NCBI RefSeq assembly: GCF_900497805.2
Contig: NW_020954569.1
Span: 20,432,774 to 20,496,773 of the forward strand
DNA length: 64,000 bases
Reading direction: 5' to 3'
Source: Vombatus ursinus
Lineage: Eukaryota; Chordata; Mammalia; Diprotodontia; Vombatidae
Under the pieces are notes generated by a model, which saw nothing but the letters and a program-made list of their open reading frames with translations, was not told where the DNA came from and did no database searches. Below are positions 11,550 through 21,972 of the stretch, one piece after another. Both the position numbers and the translations under genes were made by a program. The stretch's first letter is position 1; each line of letters begins with the position of its first letter.

Positions 11550-11803
11550 GGAAACTGAGAAATGCAGAAGCTCCAAGGAGAGAATTCAAGAAAAATGCCC
11601 ATTAATAAAATATGTAACCTCAAAAGTTTTTACACAAATGCCCCAGATTTAGGCAGTAATTGAGAGAAATTATAGGACCAAACACAAGGAAGAGACTTTG
11701 ACCATTTAGGTGTCACTGAACTTGATAGGATAACCCATGACGATAATGCAGTTTTAGATGGTCATAACTTATTTAAAAGAAACATGATAGGTAAAATGGG
11801 AGA
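11550..11803 (+). mobile_element. CR1/L3 LINE endonuclease region, part 1
   Basis: Matches the CR1/L3 endonuclease start by eye: cctcaaaagtttttacacaa, atgccccagatttaggcag, ccatttaggtgtcactgaac and ttttagatggtcataactta (protein sense close to LVGITET and DGYKLF). It is cut by a HAL1 insertion at 11804 and resumes at 14742. Confidence 0.7.
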
Positions 11804-12643
11804 AATAGCATTGCATATATTTTTTCATATTAATTTATTTATTTTTAGTTTTCAAAATTAATTTCCATAAGATTTTGAGTTCCAAATTTTCTCCTCATCT
11901 CATCCCCTCCCTCACCCCAAGATGGAGTACATTCTGAATAACCCTTCCCCTAATCTGCCCTCCTTTCTATCTCCCCCCCTTCTCTTATCCACTTCCCCTT
12001 CTGTTTTCCTGTGGGGCAGGATAGAGTTATATACCCCATTGCCTGTATATCTTATTTCCCAGTTACATGTGAAAACAATTTTTAACATTTGTTTTTAAAA
12101 TTTTGGGTTCCAAATTTTCTCCCTTCTTCTCTCTCCACCCACCCTCATTGAGAAAGCAAGTAACTCAATATAGGTTATACATGTATAGTCATTCAAAACA
12201 CTTCCATAGTGGTCATGCTGTGAAAAACTATATTTCCCTTCATCCTATCCTGCCCCACCCCATTTATTCTATTCTCTCTTTTGACCCTGTCCCTCCTTAC
12301 AAGTGTTTGCTTCTGATTACCCCCTCCCCCAATCTGCCAACCCCTCTATCATCATCTGCTCTCTTACCCCCTTCCCCCTATTTTCCTATAGGATAAGATA
12401 GATTTCCATGCCCAACTGAGTGTGTATGGTATTCCCTCCTTAAGCCAAATCTGATGAGAATAAGATTCACTCATTCCCTCTCACCTCCCCCCCTCCATGG
12501 TAAAAGTTTTTTCTTACCTCTTTTATGTGAGATAATTTACCCCCAACCTACCTTTCCCTTTCTCCTTCTCCCAGTATAATTCTCTCTCACCCCTTAATTT
12601 TATTCTCCAGATATCACCCCTTCATCTTCAACTCACCTTGTGC

Positions 12644-12644
12644 C

Positions 12645-12703
<59 letters not shown>

Positions 12704-12712
12704 ATCTATCTA
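12644..12712. repeat. (CTAT)n tetranucleotide array
   Basis: About 16 units inside the HAL1 3' UTR. The sister copy has a short interrupted gata run at the same place (about 38000-38035), so the array probably grew from a seed already in the family. Confidence 0.9.
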
Positions 12713-12949
12713 CATATACATACATATATTTTTTCCCTCCAACTACCCTAATACTGACAAAGGTCTCATGAGTTACAAATATCTTTCCATGCAGGAAGGT
12801 AAACAGTTCAACATTAAGAAGTCCCTTATGATTTCTCTTTCCTATTTACCTCTTCACGCTTCTCTTGAGTCTTGTATTTAAAAGTCAAATTTTCTATTCA
12901 GCTCTGGTCTTTTCATCAATAATACTTGAAAGTTCTCTATTAAATTGAA

Positions 12950-13875
12950 TATCTGTTTTTTTACCCCCTGAAAGATTATACTCAGTTTTGCTGGGTAGGG
13001 TGATTCTTGGTTGTAATTCTATCTCCTTTGACTTCCAGAATATTATATTCTAAGCCCTCTGGTCCCTTAATGTAGAAGGTACTAAATCTTGTGTTATCCT
13101 GATTGTGTTTCCTTGAATTGTTTCTTTCTGGCTTCTTGCAATATTTTCTCCTTGACCTGGGAACTCTAAACTTTGGCTACAATATTCCTAGATGTTTTCC
13201 TTTGGGGTTCTCTTTCAGGAGGTGATTGGTAGATTCTTTCAATTTCTATTTTACCCTCTGGTTCTAGAATATCAGGGCAGTTTTCCTTGATAATTTTTTG
13301 AAAGATGAAGTCTAGGCTCTTTTTTTCAATCATGCCTTTGAGGTAGTCCAATAATTTTAAAATTATCTCTCCTGGATCTATTTTCCAGGTCAGTTGTTTT
13401 TCCAATGAGGTATTTCACATTGTCTTTTTTTTTCCATTCTTTTAGTTTTGTTTTATTGATTCTGGATTTCTCAAAGTCACTAGCTTCCATTTGCTCCATT
13501 CTAATTTTTAAGGAAGCATTTTCTTTAGTGAGCTTTTGGACTTCCCTTTCCATTTGGCCAATATTGCTTTTAAGCCATGCTTCTCCTCATGGGCTTTGTA
13601 GACCTCTTTTGCCATTTGGGTTAGTCTATTTTGTTAAGGTGTTGTTTTCTTTAGTATTTTTTGGTTCTTCTTTCGTAAGCTGTTGACTTATTTTTTTCAT
13701 TATTTTCTTGTATTACTCTCATTTCTCTTCCTAGTTTTTCCTCTACTTCTCTTTCTTGCTTCTCAAAATCCTTTTCCATGGCCTGGGACCAATTCATATT
13801 TTGTTCTTCTGGTTGATTGTTTTGATCTTCTTTGTCTCCAAAGAAAGATTCTATGGTCTGACTTTTTTTTTGCAC
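12950..13875 (-). pseudogene. HAL1-A ORF1 (L1 ORF1p-like), degraded
   Basis: Pieces read on the minus strand give the L1 ORF1p order. A charged N-terminal segment (13651-13875, with MQKKSQTIESFFGDKEDQNN) is followed by a coiled coil (MEREVQKLTKENASLKIRME, 13494-13553). Next comes the RRM start RDNFKIIGLP at about 13340, then a C-terminal domain with IERIYQSPPEREPQRKT at about 13190-13240. The protein family binds L1 RNA. This copy is interrupted and cannot make a full protein. Confidence 0.75.
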
Positions 13876-14070
13876 AATTTGCTTGAGTTATAAATTCTTT
13901 TTTAGGGTAGGGGTCTGCTTCCAGTGTGGGGAATGTACTGTCCCAAACTTTGAGGGTTTTGTGCAGCTGTTTTCAAAGATACTTCTAGGGACGTGTAAAT
14001 TTTCAGTTCTTTCAAGGTGCTATGATCAAGGGCGAGGTGTTTACTCCTTTCCTGGACTGTGCTTTGATCT

Positions 14071-14406
14071 ATGAGTGACCACAAGCGCTATTTTCTACCT
14101 TGGAACTGTGAGGAGGATTCCCTCTCTTTCACCACCACAAGCCCCTCCATGCCAACACTCTTCCTTGCCCCAGGATCACCACCCAGAACTGTGACCCAGA
14201 TCCAAACAGGGGCAAAGCAAGAGAATCTTGCCTCAGCACCAGCAAAGAGATCACAGCAATCCCTCTGTGTTCAGCTCCTCAACTGCCCCTCTATCTGTGG
14301 GCTGAGAGCTCTGGAAACAGCCACCACCCCAGGGCTCACCAAAATTGGGGCTGGGACCAAGTCTCTCTCCCACCTTGGTCACATACTTTTCCTACTGACC
14401 TTCTAA
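14071..14406 (+). other. Antisense open frame in the HAL1-A 5' UTR (111 codons)
   Basis: Runs opposite to the HAL1. It shares TQIQ, KQE, ASA and AK blocks with an antisense frame in the other HAL1-A 5' UTR (36372-36626), so the frame was open in the common ancestor. Primate L1 has an antisense ORF0 in its 5' UTR, so the position is suggestive. Similarity by descent of the DNA alone could also explain it. Confidence 0.35.
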
Positions 14407-14741
14407 GTTGTTTTTTGATGTTTGTGGGTTGAGAAGTCTATAAACCACCACAGCTCCCCTTGATTCAGTCCCTTAAGGCCTGCTCCAGGTTTGCCATATC
14501 CTGGTCTTTGACTGCATAGCCCACACTGAACTACTTTCTTCTCCCAGCCCAGGTGGAATAGACCTTTCCAATCAGCCATTCTGATTGTCTTGGGCTGAAA
14601 ATTTGTTTCACTCTGTCTTTTTGTGGGTTCTTCTGCTCTAGAATTTGTTCAGAGCCATTTTAAAAAGGTATTTGGAGAGGTTTGGTGGAGAGCTCAAGCA
14701 AGTTACTGCTTTTATTCCACCATCTTAATAGCATTGTATAT

Positions 14742-15535
14742 TAAGAAAGTCCACATATGCTAGAACATCCAAGAACTAAAACAAGAAAACATGCTGTAGC
14801 ACTTGGGTGAAGAACAATGTAGGGAAAAAAAATATATATATATATGTGTGTGTGTCTATGTATATGTTTATGTATATGTATATAAGTATATATGTATGTA
14901 TGTATGTATATGTATATGTTTTTATCATTAGATTATGCTAAAGCCCAAAAGTACAGAAAGTGAAGTAATGTAAAAGACAAATTTGAAAAACAGATCTTAA
15001 GTCAGCATGAAGAAATAGGATAAGTATGACAGGGCACTTCAATTATCCAGACACATTGTAGAAGTCTTGGTGACACAAACACAGCAGTTTATAACTATTT
15101 TTTTTATTTTTGAAATGATAAATTCACCTTTCTAAAGGTGGAAGAATCAACAAGAAATATTATTATATGAATGTCATTTTCACTAACAAGGGGGAACTTG
15201 TGCTTGAATAAAAATGACAGAACTCTGGGTAGAGGCGACTACATCTTCCTATATCTGTCATATAGGAAAGGGCATCTAGGTAAAATCTAACATGAACCCT
15301 AGATTTTAAGAAAGTAGAATTTGAAGAATTCAGCAGAAGGATAGATGGGACTACATAGAGGAAAATTCTACAGCCATTATCAATCCAACAAGAATGGGAG
15401 ATGATCAAGATTATAAATGACAGAAAGAGAAACAGTTCTGAAGAAGAAAAAAGGTAGTTGTATGAAGAGACCAATGTGAATGAGCAGGGAAATAACTAAG
15501 AACCTAGATATGATAAATAAGTAGCTACAAAGATG
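14742..15535 (+). mobile_element. CR1/L3 LINE endonuclease region, part 2
   Basis: Continues from 11803: attaagaaagtccacatatg, then cacttcaattatccagacac (close to GDFNYPD, an endonuclease motif), later ttaagaaagtagaatttgaa and gggactacatagaggaaaat. A TATG/TA microsatellite interrupts it at 14829-14925. Confidence 0.7.
14829..14925. repeat. TA/TATG-rich microsatellite
   Basis: Alternating tatata, tgtgtg and tatgtatg units, compound and impure. Confidence 0.85.
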
Positions 15536-15593
15536 AGAGACAGACAGACAGACAGAGACAGAAAGAGAGACTGAGACACACAGAGAGACAGAG

Positions 15594-15640
<47 letters not shown>
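15536..15640. repeat. Compound (GACA)n-(CA)n-(GA)n microsatellite
   Basis: Purine-rich GACA/GAGA with a CA core and a terminal (GA)n. The overlapping reverse frames rich in S, V, C and L are repeat translation. Confidence 0.9.
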
Positions 15641-15642
<2 letters not shown>

Positions 15643-15859
15643 GGAAGCAAGTGCAGGTACCTTAAAGAGATAAGTGTGTGACATGGTGACATGGTCCTGG
15701 AAAAACAGTATGAGAAGCACTAAAGATCAAAATAAGCTAAGACTTGTAAGGAAAGATAAAAGTAACAAAATTGTTTATGTTTGGTTTTAGTTTTAGTTTT
15801 TAGATATATTGGGAGGGGCAAAACAATAAAAGAAGGGAGAGGACATTTGTTTATGCTCC

Positions 15860-16450
15860 ATTCTTTGTTCAGATAGCTATCATAACTTGACAATTCTGTC
15901 CCCCTGGGAACATCATTCTTTCTTTCTCAATGACTTCAGTGTCTGCTTCTTCATCACCTTCTCCACTCTAATTTCTACCCTCATACTAGGGGACATCAAT
16001 ATCTATGTTAAAGTATCTTCAAATATCCTTATTTCCCAATATTACAACCTACTCAGCTCCCACTACTCTATTTTACTTCAGCTACAAATAGCTGCACAAG
16101 AGTCATACCTATGTTCTTGGTATCACCCACAAATATCCCCCTTTCACATTTATAAACTTTGAAATTTCTCTATCTGATAATATTCTATTTCCCTCCCCCC
16201 CTCTATCTCCTCTATCTCTCTGTTTCTCTATCTAAACTTTTTTTTGTCCTCACCATGATCTTACTTTCATCCACCCCTTAATTCTTTCGTAGGTCATCAA
16301 CACTACCTATTCTGGCCAGACTCTCTTCCCTTCTCCATTACAAACCCTGATGAAACACTTTGACTCTAAACTCTCTTCCATTCTCAAATCCTTTGCTTCC
16401 TTTTCTATCACTGATCATATCTTGCCAAATCCCAACCCTATATTCTTCCC
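15860..16450 (+). mobile_element. L2 LINE, endonuclease-region remnant
   Basis: The frame at 15887-16162 contains LGDINIYVKVSSNI, close to the L2/CR1 endonuclease motif LGDFNIHVD-PSN, followed by an LLSS-like segment. Pyrimidine-rich codon use is typical of sense L2. It probably belongs with the RT-region piece at 17360-17985. Confidence 0.65.
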
Positions 16451-16529
16451 ACATTCACTTCCTTTGTTTCTATTCATAATCTGTTAAATATCATCAGATG
16501 ATGATTAAGAAAATTGTTCTGACTAGACT

Positions 16530-16843
16530 ATACATCCATCCATCCATTCATAGATACAGACATACACACAGACACACAAGTAAAATAATTGTCTTGCTGC
16601 TGTGCTACTATGAAGACACAGTTGAGATTGGAATATGTGTGTGCATACACATATATAATATTAGGTTTCATATATATATATACACATATATGTACATGTA
16701 TATATTCATGTATAATATCCAATATCAATCCAAACTCTAATTTATATATATATGTATATATACACACACATATACATGTATATACACACATACACACATA
16801 CATATATATATAATACATATATATATATACATCTATATGTGTG
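16530..16843. repeat. Long compound TA/CA/CATA microsatellite
   Basis: About 300 bases of atat, cacaca and catacata blocks. The frames on both strands rich in Y, I, C, M and H come from this repeat. Confidence 0.9.
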
Positions 16844-16859
16844 TATAATATCCAATCTT

Positions 16860-17342
16860 TGTTTTCTTTTTTTAATTTTTTCCACTTAATAGTATTTTAG
16901 TTTTTTTCACTTACATGTAAAGATAGTTTTCAACATTCAGTTTTATAAGATTTTGAATTCCAAATTCCTCCCTCTTTCCCTTCCCTCCTCCCCAAGACAG
17001 CAAGCAATCCGATATAGGTTATAACTGGCCTGCTCAAGCTGTGGCCTGTGGGCAACTTACACTTATTGCAAGCCAAAAGATTTCATGACCTACAAAAATG
17101 TCAAGGAAAACATCCTTTGTATGTAGAGGAAATCCTCTGGCATGCCTGTAAGCAGCAGGCAGCAAGTTGTGCAGGCCTGGGTTACACACATAACAATCAT
17201 ATTAGTCATATTTCCACATGTGTCATGTTGTGAAGGACAAATCAGAGCAAAAGGAAGAACCACAAGAAAGAAAGAAAAAAGTGAAAATTACACTTCAATC
17301 TGCATTCAGATTCCATAGTTCTTTCTTTAAATGTGGATAGCA
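16860..17342 (-). mobile_element. L1 3' end, 5'-truncated, with nested hAT-like element
   Basis: Antisense L1 3' UTR: cacttacatgtaaagatagt, ttttgaattccaaattcc and ccccaagacagcaagcaatc. After the nested element it resumes with ttccacatgtgtcatgttgt and aatctgcattcagattccat. A 16-bp duplication brackets it (tataatatccaatctt at 16844-16859, tataatacccaatctt at 17343-17358, one mismatch). This confirms a single retroposition whose interior was hit later. Confidence 0.8.
17025..17179. mobile_element. Short non-autonomous hAT-like DNA element (MITE)
   Basis: 155 bases interrupt the L1 3' UTR exactly. The ends are imperfect inverted repeats: ctggcctgctcaag on the left, and caggcctgcacaac when the right end is reversed. 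The flanks ggttataa (17017-17024) and ggttacac (17180-17187) fit a decayed 8-bp duplication of the L1 sequence ggttatac. An 8-bp duplication with CAGG-like termini is characteristic of hAT transposons. No transposase is present. Confidence 0.65.
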
Positions 17343-17359
17343 TATAATACCCAATCTTA

Positions 17360-17985
17360 ACTGTGTCCTCAGAGTAAAAAGGTGAGTCTTTTACTTCTCC
17401 CCAATTGATTTTTTATCCCAAATTATTCTTTTTTGGACTCACAACAGTGGCTGTTGAAAATCTTATCTTCTCTCCTTAATCCTCCCATACCACCCCTCTC
17501 CCACCTTCCCAGCTGATGATCTCATTTCATAATTCATTATGGAAAAAACAAATGAGGCCATTTCTCATTAGCTTCTCCCTTACCTCTGGTTCTCCTCATC
17601 TCATATATTTCTGACATCATCCTCTAGTATATCTTCCTTTATTCCTGTTTAGGGTGAAGAGGTAGTCTTCCTTACTAAAGTGAACCCTTCTACATATACT
17701 CTTAATCTCTTCCCCACACATCTTTTGCTGTCAAATTGCCCCTCTATTATCAGATCTCTTAAATCTTCATTTCTTCCATATCTTCTGGTTTCTTATCTCC
17801 TGATTAAAAACACACCTAGATCTCCTCCACTGTTTAAAAAAAAAACAAATAAACAATCACACAAAAATATCCTCACTAGATCCAACCATTTCTACTCACT
17901 ATAATACTATATCATGATCATACCCCCCATAAGTCCCCACTTACAACTAAACTGAATTCCTTGAAAATGGCATCTACATTTGTTG
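17360..17985 (+). mobile_element. L2 LINE, reverse-transcriptase-upstream remnant
   Basis: A sense L2-like coding remnant. The frame at 17680-17904 (NPSTYTLNLFPTHLLLSNCP) resembles the L2 segment with NPSTDTLDPIPSHLL. It lies downstream of the endonuclease piece at 15860, so the two are plausibly one L2 split by the microsatellite and the L1. Confidence 0.55.
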
Positions 17986-19375
17986 CCTCAGTCAGTCAAC
18001 AAACATTTTAAGTGTCTACTCTGGCAAGCACTTTGTAAAGTACTAGGGATACTAGGGGGAAGGGATGACCTCAGGAGCTCACATTCCCATAGGGGAGAAA
18101 ATATGTAAACAACCATGTACATATAAGACATAGACAGTATAAATGGGCAATAATCTCTAGAAGTGGAGACAATAGAGAAAGGTATCCTATGGAGGGTGGT
18201 AGTTGAGCTGAGTCTTAAAGGAAGACAAGAGGCAGTGGTAAGAACAGAGTGCTCTCCAGATATAGCAAGGTGGAGTATAGGCAATATAAGTATCTGAAGT
18301 TGGGAAATAGAATGCACGTGAGGAAGAATAAGAAGATCATTTTCTACATAACAGAGAATATATGTCAAGGGAACTTAAGTATAAGAAGGCTGAAAAGGGA
18401 GGAAGGAGTTAAATTGTTAAAGACTTTAAAAGCCAAGCTCTATTTTATGATTGGCTCTGGAGGTAATAGAGAGCCACTGAATTTTACTGCAGCTAGGTGG
18501 TATAGTAGATAGAGTGAAGGACTTAAAGTCAGGAAGTTCTGAATTCGAATTTGGTCTCAGATGCTTACTAGCTAGTAAGTACAATGGTACTGTGTAAGTC
18601 ACTTATCCTCTGTCTGACTCAGTTCCCTTATCTGTGAAATGGGGGTAATAATATCACCTACTTCCCAGGGTTGTTGTGAAGATAAAAATGAGATAATATT
18701 TTAAATTATTTTGCAAACTTTAAAGTGCTATGCAAGTGGTATTTATTATTATTATTATTATTATCATTATTATTACTATTGCTATTATTTATTGGGGTGT
18801 GTGACATGATTAGACCTGCATTTTAGGAAGATCACACTGGCAGCTAAGAGAAGAATGAACTGCCATGGGGAGAGATTTCAATCAGAGAGACCAATAAGAA
18901 GGTGATTGTGATAATCCAGGCATGAAATAATGAGGACCTCTACCAGGTAGTAGCTCTATGTAAAGAAGGAATAATCAGCTATGCAAGTGCTGATAAAGGG
19001 GCATATGGCAGAGATGTTCTGAAAGTAGACATGAAAACGGCCGGCAAAGGATTGGACATGTAAAGTGAGTGTGAATGATGAGTGAAGAATTACGCTGAAG
19101 TTGGGACCCTGGGTGTCTGAGAAGATGATATTATCCTTGAAAATAATAGGAAAAAAAAAACATTAAAAAAGAGAAAATAATAGAAAAGTCTAGAAGAGTA
19201 AAGGGTTTTGGATAAGGTGAATTTGAGATGTCTCCAGGACATCCATTTTGATATGCCTAATAGGCAGTTCATGACATGAGACTGAAGATCAGGAGAAAGT
19301 TTAGAACTGAATAAATAAATCTGAAAACCATCTGTAGAGAGATGTAAATCGAACCTACTCTCCCTCACTTTCTTC
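17985..19375 (-). mobile_element. L2 LINE 3' portion, long, with a nested MIR
   Basis: Antisense L2 3' end from cagtcaacaaacattttaag, through caggagctcacattcccata and gagctgagtcttaaaggaag, to gagagccactgaattttact. It resumes after the SINE at ttattggggtgtgtgacatg and goes on through agacctgcattttaggaaga, aatccaggcatgaaataatg and gatgtctccaggacatccat. About 1.1 kb of L2 is present. Confidence 0.8.
18490..18792 (+). mobile_element. MIR/CORE-SINE nested in L2, full length
   Basis: The head cagctaggtggtatagtaga, gttctgaattcgaatttggt, then ctgtgtaagtcacttatcct, the tgtgaaatgggggtaataat core, and gcaaactttaaagtgctatg with a (TTA)n tail. L2 sequence continues on both sides, so the SINE inserted after the L2. 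Confidence 0.8.
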
Positions 19376-19437
19376 CTGACAGTCTACAATGTAGTATCCA
19401 ACTTTATCATTCAAGTTAGTCATAATATGCTTTCTCT

Positions 19438-19515
19438 TTTAATAATAATAATAATAATGTTAATAACTCCAATAATAACTAACCTTTATATGGTGACTTT
19501 AGGTTTTGAAAAACA
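19438..19515 (-). mobile_element. MIR tail fragment
   Basis: An (AAT)n run followed by ctaacctttatatggtgact, the antisense MIR tail, cut off where an L1 begins. Confidence 0.45.
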
Positions 19516-19834
19516 GTTACTTCCTGATGCTGAGTGAAGTGAGCAGAAACAGAACATTGTACACAGTAACAGCAACATTGTGCAATGATCAACTATGATA
19601 GATTTAGCTCTTCTCAGCAATACAGTGATCTAAGAAAATTCCAAAACTCATGATGGAAAATGCTATCCACATCCAGAGAAAGAACTATAGACTTTGAAGG
19701 AAGATCAAAGCGTACCATTTTCACTTTCTTTTTTTTTTTGTTTCATTTATCATGGTTTTTCCCTCTTGCTCTGCTTCTTTTTTCATAACATGACTAATGT
19801 GGAAATATGTTTAACATGATTTTGCATATATAAC
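19516..19834 (+). mobile_element. L1 3' end, part 1
   Basis: Sense L1: tgatgctgagtgaagtgagc, acagtaacagcaacattgtg, gctatccacatccagagaaa and catgactaatgtggaaatat. Interrupted at 19835 by a solo LTR. The rest is at 20539-20700. Confidence 0.8.
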
Positions 19835-20538
19835 TGTCAACCATTACTGACTTTGTTCTTGGAAAGACAAACAAAATTAGGCTGCTTGTGTATGTTTATT
19901 TCTCTCTAAGCTTGTGAAACATGCCTATAGAGGTATGTTTGGGAGTGCATTGTAAACAATGAACCCAAGGATGGACAGACAAAGGAGATTTTATATCTTC
20001 AGAGCAACTCCTTCTCACCCCTTCCTCCCTTCCTGGCTAAGGATGCCTATGTCAGCTAAAATTATAATCTCATATGTGTTAACCATAATATGAGAAAGGA
20101 ATTTCTTAAGTGGATAGATTGTAAATACAATAAGATAGGAGAATGTCAATGTGTCAATTGAAATTATAGATCCAGGATGTCTGTGTTTCTCTATCATTAA
20201 CATGGCATAATATAACATAACATGTGTCTATAGAATACCACAATTAAAAAGTCCCATCATTCAAGATAGTGTTAGGCTCAAGATGCCTTGTCCTTGCTAG
20301 TCATAAACAGAAGAATGTTCCTGGTCAGCTTCATCTGACCTTGCAGTTGCTGAGACAGGAAAGAACATTTTGTATTCACTCAGAGAGCAAAGAAAAGCAT
20401 ATGTGTTATGCCAGAACATGCAAAACATTATGATAGGTTAAGAGCAATGTTGGCCAAAATTTATCTTCTGATTGGCCAATACAGGTTTTAGACCGTTCTT
20501 AGGTCTTGGGGATTCAAAATGGTTTAGGGAGGAGTCCA
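19835..20538 (-). mobile_element. Solo LTR of an endogenous retrovirus-like element
   Basis: A 704-bp insertion splits the L1 3' UTR. Read on the minus strand it runs TG (tggactcctcc) to CA (ggttgaca). A CCAAT-type motif lies near the start, a TATA motif (gatataaaat, 19988-19997) about 150 bp before the end, and an aataaa signal (19895-19900) close behind. That is the U3-R-U5 layout of an LTR. The flanks tataac and gataac fit a 6-bp target duplication. There is no internal retroviral sequence. Family not identified. It is younger than the L1 it split. Confidence 0.7.
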
Positions 20539-20700
20539 GATAACCTAAATTAGATTGTTTGCTGTCTTGGACAGGGGGGATGTAAGAGAAGAAGGGAGAA
20601 AAAATTGAAACAAAATCTTAGAAAAAATGAATATTGAAAACTATCTTTACATGTAATTGAAAAAAATAAAAGACGATTTGTTAAAAAAGGAGAGAAAAAA
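20539..20700 (+). mobile_element. L1 3' end, part 2
   Basis: Resumes with ataacctaaattagattgtt, tgctgtcttggacagggggg, and aaaactatctttacatgtaa, followed by an A-rich tail with gaaaa units. Confidence 0.8.
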
Positions 20701-20749
20701 GAAAAGAAAAGAAAAAATTTCCCTCAACATTAAAAGAATAAGTCAAATT

Positions 20750-21420
20750 TGTAGCTAACACTTAGCTAGAAGTTAAAATATGCATGATAATCAGGATCCA
20801 AAAGGATCTCAAAAGGTTAGTACACTGGATCAAATTATACAATGGAATGTAACAGAAGAAAGTGCAAGCCTCATGTTTGGGTTTAAAAACAAATAATAAA
20901 CAACCAACACCTAATCAACTGATAGAGAAGTCATATCTAGACAATAATTTACATGGGAAAAGGTCTATTGGCTTTGTTTCACTTGAAATTTAATATAAGT
21001 GTAAGCCGTGTAGCCAAAGGAATCTAATGAAAACTTCAACTACTTTAAGAGAAGCCTAGTGACTAAAACAAGGAACGGGAACATAGGCCTCACCTAGTAC
21101 ACTTCCCTTGGCCATACTTCATTTGAAGTACTCTGCTCAGTTCCAGCTGCCACATTTTTAACAAGTTCAGGAGCATCATGAGGATCACAACCAGGATGAT
21201 ATGGGTGCTGGAAACCTTATTATGGAAAACTGACTTAAGGACCTATGTGGATACATATAGCTTAGAGGAGTGAAGAAAGGATGGACACACTATCTTCAAG
21301 TATTTGGAAGACTGTTATGTGGGCAAAGGTTGAGATATAACTATTCTCCTTCCTGAGCTCAAGTTGCACATCATCAAATATCTAGTGGTCATTTCAAATT
21401 AAGTATGCTATAGGCATTCG
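20750..21420 (+). mobile_element. CR1/L3 LINE 3' region
   Basis: catgtttgggtttaaaaaca, tagccaaaggaatctaatga, gaagtactctgctcagttcc, aaccaggatgatatgggtgc and atcttcaagtatttggaaga follow the order of the CR1 C-terminal ORF2 and 3' UTR. In CR1 the equivalent passages are 'gagtactgtgtccagttctgg' and 'agtacctgaagg'. Confidence 0.7.
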
Positions 21421-21464
21421 ACATGTCTACATGGAACTCTTTTTTTTTCTCTCACAATACCCTT

Positions 21465-21630
21465 ATGAACTTTGCTGCTTCTAATGAGAGCACCACCATC
21501 CTTCCACTTCCTCATGTTGGCACCTTTTCTGCCATCTTCAATTCCTTACTCTCACTTATCCCATATAGCCAATCAATAACGAAGTCTTGTTGATTCTTGT
21601 GTGAACCTGGACAAGTCACACAGTTTCCTA
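21465..21630 (+). mobile_element. L2 fragment
   Basis: ttctgccatcttcaattcct, then actctcacttatcccatata and agccaatcaataacgaagtc match the L2 stretch that encodes a VIFDSSLS-like motif followed by a KSC-like motif. Short and decayed. Confidence 0.5.
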
Positions 21631-21707
21631 CTTCCTCAAATGGCTATCAAAGACCATAAATAGCAAAAAATGAGTAGGGGAAGAAAAGCAGCAGGGAATA
21701 TGCTCTG

Positions 21708-21972
21708 ATATAGTACCTTATATGGCATCTACTATGTGCAAACACTAGGCTAAGTGCTCTTTATAAAAATTATCTCATTCTCACAACAACCCTGTCAGGT
21801 AGGTGCTATTATTATCTCCCTTTTTACAGTTGAGGAAACTGAGGGAGGCAGAAGTTGTGTGACTTTCCCAGGGTCACACAGCTAATAAGTAAGCATCTGA
21901 GGCCAGATTCAAACTGAGGTCTTCCTAACTCCAGGCCCAGTGCTGTAACTACTGCACCATCAGCAGCCTCAA
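21708..21972 (-). mobile_element. MIR/CORE-SINE, nearly complete
   Basis: Antisense tail (ggcatctactatgtgcaaac), tctcacaacaaccctgtcag, gttgaggaaactgagggagg, tttcccagggtcacacagct, then the B-box side cagattcaaactgaggtctt and ctactgcaccatcagcag at the head. Confidence 0.8.

Larger units (their letters stand above)
11819..14726 (-). mobile_element. HAL1 (half-L1) family A, near full length
   Basis: A retroposon on the minus strand with a 5' UTR (about 13880-14726), an L1-type ORF1 (about 12950-13875) and a long purine-rich 3' UTR (11819-12950), and no trace of ORF2. HAL1 elements are known L1 derivatives that keep ORF1 and lack ORF2. A 15-bp duplication flanks it (aatagcattgcatat at 11804-11818, aatagcattgtatat at 14727-14741, one mismatch). 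The 5' end lies at about 14726, near the ccaccatcttaatag junction. It is colinear with 36077-38899. The 3' UTR contains two tandem L1-like ends and a (CTAT)n array. ORF1 carries several breaks. Confidence 0.85.

Noticed and set aside
12103-12396. 97-codon plus-strand Pro/Ser-rich frame
   Set aside because: Antisense of the HAL1-A 3' UTR polypurine tract.
16498-16818. Small secreted cysteine/tyrosine-rich proteins on both strands
   Set aside because: They are translations of TA/CA microsatellites. The same applies at 39.2, 49.9, 53.8 and 60.1 kb.
18249-18512. Overlapping frames on both strands near 18.0-18.5 kb
   Set aside because: Both lie in a degraded L2 3' region and run into a MIR insertion.
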